Shown: positions 1 through 4,725 of the stretch, piece by piece
Layout: every line of letters begins with the position of its first letter
How positions within the stretch are numbered: the stretch's first letter is position 1
Source of the DNA: Candidatus Planktophila limnetica
GTDB lineage: Bacteria > Actinomycetota > Actinomycetes > Nanopelagicales > Nanopelagicaceae
Length of the DNA: 5,718 nt
Direction: 5' to 3'
Assembly (NCBI GenBank): GCA_029979485.1
Contig: JAPOHK010000067.1
Coordinates: 1-5,718 of the forward strand
Program-made: the position numbers and the translations under genes
Notes under the pieces: model-generated
What the model was told of the DNA's origin: nothing
What the model saw: the letters and a program-made list of their open reading frames with translations, nothing else
Database searches by the model: none

Positions 1-4
1 CCAT
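1..4 (-). CDS. Start of the next operon gene (only ATG and one base in window)
   Basis: An ATG reads on the minus strand from base 4 to base 2, with AAGGGAG (bases 18-12) placed 7 nt upstream, which is a strong Shine-Dalgarno at near-ideal spacing. It begins 33 nt after the stop codon of the creatininase-family gene, in the same direction and with no terminator between them. This indicates that another gene of the same operon runs off the left edge. Nothing can be said about its product, except that its second codon begins with G. The ATG could be a chance match, but the quality of the ribosome-binding site makes that less likely. Confidence 0.5.
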
Positions 5-11
5 GACAGGT

Positions 12-18
12 CTCCCTT
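12..18 (-). promoter_or_regulatory. Ribosome-binding site of the gene leaving the left edge
   Basis: Minus-strand AAGGGAG sits 7 nt before the ATG at bases 4-2 and overlaps the 8-bp palindrome TTAATTAA at 17-24. It is the only evidence for a gene beyond the window edge, so it decides that call. The 33-nt gap (bases 5-37) holds nothing else I can support. Confidence 0.5.
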
Positions 19-37
19 AATTAACTTGTACGTTCAA

Positions 38-958
38 TCAAACTCGATTAATAAACTCTCTGTTCTTAACGTTAACAGGAACCTTCATTAATTCAAGAAC
101 ACCCTTTGACACGTGAGTGCTGTAGCGATGGAACGCCTCTTCACCCTTCGCCTTTGTAGCGCGCATTGGGTTGCCGATGATTCCATTTTCAACGAACTCG
201 TGGTGATCCATAGGGAATTGGAAGTACTGATATCCCTCGAACTCCACATCTGGCATACCGTCATCTTTTGAAAATGACTTAGGTAAGAAAGCTGGAGTAT
301 GAGCACGTGTATCTACTGCGCGTTCCATCCGAACTAGATTGTCATTCCACGCCATATCCTGAGAAGTTTCGAGCTCACTTGAGTGCCATCCTGGAGTCTC
401 CTCAGGTGGGTTTTCCATCAAGCCAGCAAGAATTCCTGTGTAGCGCTCCATGTATGGCTTTACGAAACCAATTAATGCATTTGTTTCATAACGCAATTTA
501 CGTAGTACAGGATCTACAACTTTAATGTTTGAACCGTGACCGTTTACGAAGATGATTCGATTAAAGCCATGGTGAATCAATGAACGTGCGACGTCATACA
601 TCAAGTTATTGAGGGTCTCGGCGCGAACAGTGATTGTTCCGCGACCTTGTCCCGGTCCGTACATATGCTGCGGTGAATAACCTGTCCAAATTGGTGGAGT
701 ATGCAAGATTCCAATTTGTTCTGAAACGCGTGCAGAGACTTCAACTGCAGTAATTGTGTCGGTGTACAGCGGCAAGTGAGGTCCATGTTGTTCGGTACTC
801 GCCATTGGAACAATTACGACATCTTTTTCTGCAAGATACTCATTGATGTCTACATAAGAGAGATCAGCAATGTTCCATGAGCGGAACTTATTGCGGAAGG
901 CGTCATCCCCCGTTGTGATATGTGGAACTTTTCTTGGGGGTGTTATGTAACTGGTCAT
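38..958 (-). CDS. Creatininase-family metal-dependent amidohydrolase
   Basis: A 306-residue protein of the creatininase family, whose members are cytosolic enzymes with a divalent metal centre that hydrolyse cyclic or linear amide bonds (creatininase, the formamide hydrolase ArfB, the mycofactocin peptidase MftE). Signatures in order: STEQHGPHLPLYTD at residues 54-67, carrying the expected metal ligands E56, H58 and D67; FVNGHGSN at 137-144 with H141; and HSSELETS at 192-199. The C-terminal part has the family's NPMRATKAKGEE-type helix near 263-274. The NGHGSN motif is the broad-family form, not the NGHYEN of true creatininase, so creatinine is an unlikely substrate. An extension of about 28 residues precedes the usual family start. 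The ATG at 958 is supported by AAAGGAG at 970-964 with 5-nt spacing. It lies 15 nt after the Tm-1-like gene, hence in the same operon. Family assignment is secure; substrate unknown. Confidence 0.9.
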   Translation of the reverse strand: MTSYITPPRKVPHITTGDDAFRNKFRSWNIADLSYVDINEYLAEKDVVIVPMASTEQHGPHLPLYTDTITAVEVSARVSEQIGILHTPPIWTGYSPQHMYGPGQGRGTITVRAETLNNLMYDVARSLIHHGFNRIIFVNGHGSNIKVVDPVLRKLRYETNALIGFVKPYMERYTGILAGLMENPPEETPGWHSSELETSQDMAWNDNLVRMERAVDTRAHTPAFLPKSFSKDDGMPDVEFEGYQYFQFPMDHHEFVENGIIGNPMRATKAKGEEAFHRYSTHVSKGVLELMKVPVNVKNREFINRV

Positions 959-963
959 CTCTG

Positions 964-970
964 CTCCTTT
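964..970 (-). promoter_or_regulatory. Ribosome-binding site of the creatininase-family gene
   Basis: Minus-strand AAAGGAG lies 5 nt before the ATG at 958, inside the 15-nt gap after the Tm-1-like stop codon (976-974). It fixes the start of the hydrolase and shows that this gene has its own strong initiation signal, unlike its upstream neighbour. Confidence 0.75.
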
Positions 971-973
971 GGC

Positions 974-2206
974 TTATTTTTCTCTTACGCTGATAAGTGA
1001 TAGAAAACGTTGTGCAACTGCAATGCCAAACTCATCCGAGTTAGCATGCAAAGGTAATTTCTCAACCGGAATCTCAGGGTTGATGTTTTTCATAAGCGCT
1101 GCTTCAAATGTCGCATCTGCATCACGGTCCCAGAAAACACCGCCTGGAACATTAGGAATTGAATATCCCTCTCCAGGAATCACTATTTCAACTGGACCAA
1201 CTGATGTATTGGCACACTCGGCAAAATAGGCACCTATTGTGCCCATCTCTTCTTTTGTGCAACGAGCAAGAGCGAACTCTGGATTGTGATCATAAATTGG
1301 ACGATTCTTAAACTCATCTGAAATAGAAGATGTGTGATGCACGGAGAAATCAACACATGCAGGCACGAGTATTTGTGGAATTCCTAATGGGCCAACGCGC
1401 TTCATGCGACGTGGTCCGCCGTAGTGAATTCCACCTACGAGAGTGCCAACAATTTCAGATGGAGTGAAATCAATAACGCCGACGAATTGGCCTGCTTCTG
1501 CGAGTTCTTCCATCGCAGGTCCGCCAACTCCATTTGCATGGAATGTAACAACTTCAAATCCTGATTTTTCTAACTCTTTTTGTAGCGCCATCACAGCTGT
1601 CGTTGTGTTTCCTAGCATTGTGACTGCGACATATTTGCTGCCAGCTGGTGGCACTGTTAATTCGTGACCGTGATTTACAAGTCCGGCCATTGCAGCAACT
1701 GCATTGTCATAAATAGTCTTTGAAATATGGTTTAAACCTAAAATATCAATCACTGTGTGCATCACTAACATGTCACTAGTTCCAACAAGTGGACCAAATT
1801 CGTGACGACCAGATGCAATGGGCGATAAAACTAATTTCGGAACACCGATAGGTAAACTCATTAGCGCGCCGGCTCCCATTACGGAGCCCTCAGCGCCACC
1901 GATACCGATGGCGCCGAGGACTTCCCCCTTGGAATGGAGTTCCTTTACTTTCTCGATTACAAACGTTCTCATTCGTTCCACTGCGCGCCCGCGAGTTCCA
2001 GAATTCTGTAACTCGTGCAGAGTGATACCGCCAAAGATTGCTAAATCCTCGTGAGAAATATCAGGTGTAATTCCGAGTGGTTCACCCAGAATTCCTGTAT
2101 CAATCACAGTCGTCTTAATTCCGAGACGGTTTAAACCATCACGAATGTAAGCCGCTTCAGGACCTTTAGTATCTAAAGTGGCAATGATGAGAACGGATTT
2201 GCTCAC
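974..2206 (-). CDS. Tm-1-like ATP-binding domain protein (UPF0261), divergent member
   Basis: A 410-residue protein matching the full length of the Tm-1-like/UPF0261 family, named after the tomato mosaic virus resistance protein Tm-1, whose N-terminal domain binds ATP. Bacterial members sit in catabolic clusters and their reaction is, to my knowledge, not firmly established. Seen here: the N-terminal Rossmann-like start VLIIATLDTKGPEAAY (5-20); the glycine-rich loop GIGGAEGS (101-108) followed by LPIGVPKLVLSPIASG (118-133); GTSD at 142-145; FHANGVGG (222-229); HNPEFALARC (307-316); and PGGVFWDRDAD (354-364). Several positions depart from the family pattern as I remember it: GGSGGT appears as GGAEGS, FHATGTGG as FHANGVGG, and the LDxTTTE segment as IDFTPSE (245-251). 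The start is GTG, 5 nt after the isomerase stop codon, with no recognisable Shine-Dalgarno, so translation is probably coupled to the gene before it. The start agrees with the family's usual N-terminus. Family assignment is strong; biochemical role is inference. Confidence 0.87.
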   Translation of the reverse strand: MSKSVLIIATLDTKGPEAAYIRDGLNRLGIKTTVIDTGILGEPLGITPDISHEDLAIFGGITLHELQNSGTRGRAVERMRTFVIEKVKELHSKGEVLGAIGIGGAEGSVMGAGALMSLPIGVPKLVLSPIASGRHEFGPLVGTSDMLVMHTVIDILGLNHISKTIYDNAVAAMAGLVNHGHELTVPPAGSKYVAVTMLGNTTTAVMALQKELEKSGFEVVTFHANGVGGPAMEELAEAGQFVGVIDFTPSEIVGTLVGGIHYGGPRRMKRVGPLGIPQILVPACVDFSVHHTSSISDEFKNRPIYDHNPEFALARCTKEEMGTIGAYFAECANTSVGPVEIVIPGEGYSIPNVPGGVFWDRDADATFEAALMKNINPEIPVEKLPLHANSDEFGIAVAQRFLSLISVREK

Positions 2207-2211
2207 GATAA

Positions 2212-3111
2212 TTAGATCAAAGGAAGCAAATGCTTAGCGTTCTCTTCAACCAGCCAGTCATAGAACGATTCTGTAAGAATGCTTGAACCGTGATCAATGA
2301 TGAACTTAAGTTGTTCTGGACTGATATCCACATTATCGAAGTTTGTTTCCAAAGCATTCTTGTAGTGGTTAGCAGGAGTGCGATCGATTGGAGCAACGAA
2401 CTCAGCTGTGAGTGCGCCGTCATAACCAATGCTCTTAAGTGTGTCGATGAGTTTCTTCCAGTCATAGTCACCGTGACCTGCAGGCATACGATTGTTCTCA
2501 GCTACGTGGAAGTCGGTCAGGCGACCCTTTGTGCTGCGAATAGCTTCGTATAGATCTGCTTCTTCGATGTTGATATGGAATGCATCAAGACATACACCGC
2601 AGTTTGGGCCAGTTGCCTCAGCCAGAGCCATTGCTTGCTCTGCGCGATTGAGGAAATATGTTTCGAAGCGATTGAGTGGCTCAATTGCTAAGCGAATACC
2701 AGCTTTTTCTGAGTGCTCATAAATTTCTTTCATTGACTCAACAGCCCACTTCCACTCCTCATCAGGTGTGGCATCAGGAACAATTTTTCCAACTGTTGCA
2801 GGAACAATTGTCATTTCATATCCGTCGAGTTCTTTAACCATAGTGATGCAGTCTTTTGTGTACTGCACTGACTTGGCACGTTGTCCTGGATCTGCTGCAA
2901 CGAGATTTCTCTCGCCAAGCATGAGAGTTACAGAACCCCAGCACTTAAGACCATGGTCATCAAGAAGTTTCTTGGTGTCCTTACTGCCATTGAGTCCGAA
3001 TTGCTCTGGTTCACCGCTGATCTCGATGCTCTTGTAGCCATATTTAGCCAGACGCGCGATTGTCACCTTAATAGGTTCTGCGCGCATCCAGTTATGCATT
3101 GATAGATGCAT
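2212..3111 (-). CDS. TIM-barrel sugar isomerase/epimerase (D-tagatose 3-epimerase-like)
   Basis: A 299-residue AP-endonuclease-2-type TIM barrel, close in length to characterised ketose 3-epimerases (about 290). These enzymes use a Mn or Co ion to epimerise or isomerise free ketoses or related hydroxy-keto acids in the cytosol. The metal ligands can be read in order: E144 in AIEPLNRFETYFLN (142-155), D176 in CLDAFHINIEE (174-184), H202 in FHVAENNR (201-208) and E237 in TAEF (235-238). E144 and E237 are also the expected catalytic acid-base pair. H179 and R208 match substrate-contacting residues of the Pseudomonas D-tagatose 3-epimerase. The open frame extends up to 3177, but the ATG at 3111 is chosen because GAAAGGAG (3123-3116) precedes it, MHLSMHNW is a natural first beta strand, and the longer version would overlap the oxidase gene. 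The same motifs occur in hydroxypyruvate isomerase and in myo-inositol pathway relatives, so the substrate is open. Confidence 0.9.
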   Translation of the reverse strand: MHLSMHNWMRAEPIKVTIARLAKYGYKSIEISGEPEQFGLNGSKDTKKLLDDHGLKCWGSVTLMLGERNLVAADPGQRAKSVQYTKDCITMVKELDGYEMTIVPATVGKIVPDATPDEEWKWAVESMKEIYEHSEKAGIRLAIEPLNRFETYFLNRAEQAMALAEATGPNCGVCLDAFHINIEEADLYEAIRSTKGRLTDFHVAENNRMPAGHGDYDWKKLIDTLKSIGYDGALTAEFVAPIDRTPANHYKNALETNFDNVDISPEQLKFIIDHGSSILTESFYDWLVEENAKHLLPLI

Positions 3112-3133
3112 GATTCTCCTTTCGAAAAGAATC
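3112..3133 (-). promoter_or_regulatory. Hairpin sequestering the isomerase ribosome-binding site (fourU-like)
   Basis: Read as mRNA, bases 3133-3125 (GAUUCUUUU) pair with 3120-3112 (AGGAGAAUC) around a CGAA tetraloop at 3124-3121. This gives a 9-bp stem with two G-U pairs, ending exactly at the base before the ATG. The whole Shine-Dalgarno lies in the loop and 3' arm, and four consecutive U (3128-3125) face AGGA (3120-3117). That is the arrangement of fourU RNA thermometers. The base of the stem begins 9 nt after the oxidase stop codon, so a terminating ribosome could also melt it, giving simple translational coupling. The structure is visible in sequence; a regulatory function is inference. 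Confidence 0.45.
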
Positions 3134-3142
3134 AGAGGGTTA

Positions 3143-4630
3143 CTAGTAACGCCCGTTCTTCGGAGGACCGAATCCAAGTTTTCCTGGATTCAGGATTCCA
3201 TCCGGATCCCACGCGTCTTTTACTCCAAGGAGTAAATCAAATGCGGCGCCATGCTGTACTCGCATGAAGCGCCCGAGCTTTAACCCGACACCGTGGTGTT
3301 CATTTAATGAACCCCCGTTATCGAGGCTGGCCTTAATCGCAGCATCCCAAACTCGGTCGTGAAGAGCAATAGCTTCTTGTGGATCTTCTGGTCCATTATC
3401 AATATAGAAGCGGTCGTAAATCATTCCGCCCCAAGGGAACCAGTGTGAAAAGTGTGCGGTGTAACGTGCTTTGTATTCAGCGAAACCTTCTTCGATAACT
3501 TTCTTCTTTGCCCAATAAATTTTCTCTAAATCTTCAAAGCGAGCGCATGTATCTGTTGTTCCAAAGATCTGAGGCGGCGCCGGAATATTGCCATGCTTAA
3601 ATGGTTCATACTTTCCGTCCCACCACATCTTTCCGATTTCAGGACCGTATGACTTTCCGCCAACTGCTTCGCACAGCTTTGCAATCTCTGCACTCTCTAG
3701 AGCGGTAAGTGCTTTTGTTCCATCACACATGATGACTAGAAGCACACCTTCAACACCTAAATTAAGCCATGAAGAGAGTTTCGCGCTGTCTGCTTCATCG
3801 TATAAACGAATAACAGCTGGACGCCAACGATCAGTCATGATGCGACGAGCGGCTTCAATGCCTTCAGAAATGTTTTTAAATCCATATGAAAGAAACTCCA
3901 TTGACTCCGGAATTCTCTCGATGCGCATTGATGCCTTAGTGATAATTCCAAGTGTTCCTTCTGAACCAACAATGGCCTGCATAATTCCAGGACCTGATGC
4001 ATGGTTTGGAACCTTCATAGTTTCAATGAGTTTTCCTGGTGGAACAGCAGCTTCTAGTTGCAGAACTAAATCTTCTGCTTTTCCGTATTTAGTAGAAACA
4101 ACGCCAGAACCGCGTGCAGCCAAATAACCACCAAGTGTTGCACCGAAGTGAAATGAACCCGGATAGTGCGGCATTGTTAAACCTTTTGCATTAAGAATTT
4201 TCTCAAGCTCTGGTCCTTCAATTCCAGCCTCTGCTGTAACAACCATTGATACTTCATCGATATGTAAAACTTTGTTGAGTCGGCGAAGGTCCATTGCGAT
4301 ACCCCCATAGATCGCAAATGTTCCCCCTTGTGTACCTGAACCGCCACCACGTGGCACAACTGGAATTTTGTATTCGCATGCGATGCGCAAAACTTCTGCA
4401 ACTTCTTCTGCAGTACCTGGACGGACATAAATATCTGCAGTTGGCACAGGCAAAGACTTGTATTTGAGGTATTGCGAAATCCAAGACCAATCCGCAGATT
4501 GTTCGTGTAGCAATGTTGCATCGGTATTTACATTCTCTGGTCCAACAACGGATGCGATCTCACGTTGAACCTGCGCAATTAAATACTGATCACGAATACT
4601 GCTCTGGTCTATCTCCCGCTTTTGGTACAC
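3143..4630 (-). CDS. FAD-binding oxidase/dehydrogenase, alkyl-DHAP-synthase-like branch
   Basis: A 495-residue flavoprotein of the vanillyl-alcohol-oxidase/PCMH superfamily: N-terminal FAD_binding_4 domain (about 60-240) and a C-terminal FAD-oxidase domain (about 245-487). The FAD-pyrophosphate loop is PRGGGSGTQGG (93-103), followed by FGATLGGYLAARGSG (162-176), KYGKAEDLV (181-189) and VGSEGTLGIITKA (221-233). In the C-terminal domain, SHWFPWGGMIYDRF (395-408) has a Tyr at 405 where GlcD/D-lactate dehydrogenases have the second His of GHxxDGNxH; this is the pattern of alkyldihydroxyacetonephosphate synthase. DNGGSLNEHHGVG (437-449) carries E444, H445 and H446, and DPDGILNPGK (475-484) closes the domain. 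Despite the similarity, ether-lipid synthesis is unlikely in this catabolic context; oxidation of a hydroxy-acid or sugar-derived alcohol is more plausible. The GTG start has AGGGAG at 4642-4637, 6 nt away, and no earlier in-frame start exists after a stop at 4651-4649. The gene ends with tandem in-frame TAG-TAA stops. It has its own promoter and is 31 nt from the isomerase. Confidence 0.9.
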   Translation of the reverse strand: MYQKREIDQSSIRDQYLIAQVQREIASVVGPENVNTDATLLHEQSADWSWISQYLKYKSLPVPTADIYVRPGTAEEVAEVLRIACEYKIPVVPRGGGSGTQGGTFAIYGGIAMDLRRLNKVLHIDEVSMVVTAEAGIEGPELEKILNAKGLTMPHYPGSFHFGATLGGYLAARGSGVVSTKYGKAEDLVLQLEAAVPPGKLIETMKVPNHASGPGIMQAIVGSEGTLGIITKASMRIERIPESMEFLSYGFKNISEGIEAARRIMTDRWRPAVIRLYDEADSAKLSSWLNLGVEGVLLVIMCDGTKALTALESAEIAKLCEAVGGKSYGPEIGKMWWDGKYEPFKHGNIPAPPQIFGTTDTCARFEDLEKIYWAKKKVIEEGFAEYKARYTAHFSHWFPWGGMIYDRFYIDNGPEDPQEAIALHDRVWDAAIKASLDNGGSLNEHHGVGLKLGRFMRVQHGAAFDLLLGVKDAWDPDGILNPGKLGFGPPKNGRY

Positions 4631-4636
4631 CCGACT

Positions 4637-4642
4637 CTCCCT
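4637..4642 (-). promoter_or_regulatory. Ribosome-binding site of the alkyl-DHAP-synthase-like oxidase
   Basis: Minus-strand AGGGAG lies 6 nt before the GTG at 4630-4628. It supports a GTG start for this oxidase, since the next upstream codons in frame contain no standard start before a TGA at 4651-4649. Confidence 0.65.
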
Positions 4643-4673
4643 AATCCCTCATCTACCCGTTTTCGTATTCCAG

Positions 4674-4685
4674 CTTGTATACAAG
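4674..4685. promoter_or_regulatory. Perfect 12-bp palindrome, candidate GntR-family operator
   Basis: CTTGTATACAAG is identical on both strands. It contains the GT...AC core with flanking TTG/CAA that is typical of GntR-family (FCD or related subfamily) repressor sites. It starts 5 bp downstream of the -10 hexamer of the promoter on the minus strand and so covers the predicted transcription start, where a bound repressor would block initiation. I see no second perfect copy in this window. No regulator gene is present here, so the family of the binding protein is inferred from the site alone. Confidence 0.6.
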
Positions 4686-4690
4686 TAGGG

Positions 4691-4719
4691 ATATTAGGTG
4701 CCGCCCCCACCCCCGTCAA
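4691..4719 (-). promoter_or_regulatory. Sigma70-like promoter for the oxidase-isomerase-hydrolase genes
   Basis: On the minus strand the -35 hexamer TTGACG (4719-4714, five of six consensus bases) is separated by exactly 17 bp from the -10 hexamer TAATAT (4696-4691, four of six, including the key first T, second A and last T). Transcription should begin near 4684, leaving a leader of about 54 nt before the GTG at 4630. The spacer is strikingly G-rich. The -35 starts only 6 nt after the stop codon of the upstream oxidase, so this may be an internal promoter of a longer operon or the promoter of a separate one. Confidence 0.6.
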
Positions 4720-4725
4720 GGGTGT

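Noticed and set aside
26..37. Near-palindrome TTGTACGTTCAA, resembling a second operator.
   Set aside because: One pair of six mismatches, it lies mid-operon beside a stop codon, and no promoter hexamers are visible around it.
307..525. Short plus-strand open frames opposite the hydrolase, such as 307-525.
   Set aside because: They are shadows of the creatininase-family gene, without family features or their own regulatory signals.
2224..2235. Small inverted repeat AAGCA-AA-TGCTT near the isomerase 3' end.
   Set aside because: It lies within the isomerase coding sequence, has a 2-nt loop that cannot close well, and has no U-tract, so it is not a terminator.
3588..4127. 179-codon open frame on the plus strand.
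   Set aside because: It is antisense to the oxidase coding sequence, which has clear family motifs throughout; the antisense translation shows no recognisable domain and no ribosome-binding site was evident.
4641..4652. Leader mini-ORF ATG-AGG-GAT-TAG (Met-Arg-Asp) upstream of the GTG-start oxidase.
   Set aside because: Three codons, out of frame with the gene, and its stop lies in the ribosome-binding site; no support for translation, and such short frames occur by chance.
4701..4714. G-rich run on the minus strand (GGGGGTGGGGGCGG) as a G-quadruplex.
   Set aside because: It lacks four separated runs of three or more G in short range; it is simply the 17-bp promoter spacer, though unusually G-rich for this window.
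4708..4724. Inverted repeat CACCC-7 nt-GGGTG after the D-lactate-dehydrogenase-like gene as a rho-independent terminator.
   Set aside because: The stem is only 5 bp and no U-tract follows on the minus strand (G-rich sequence follows instead). The loop is the -35 hexamer, so a promoter reading explains the site better.
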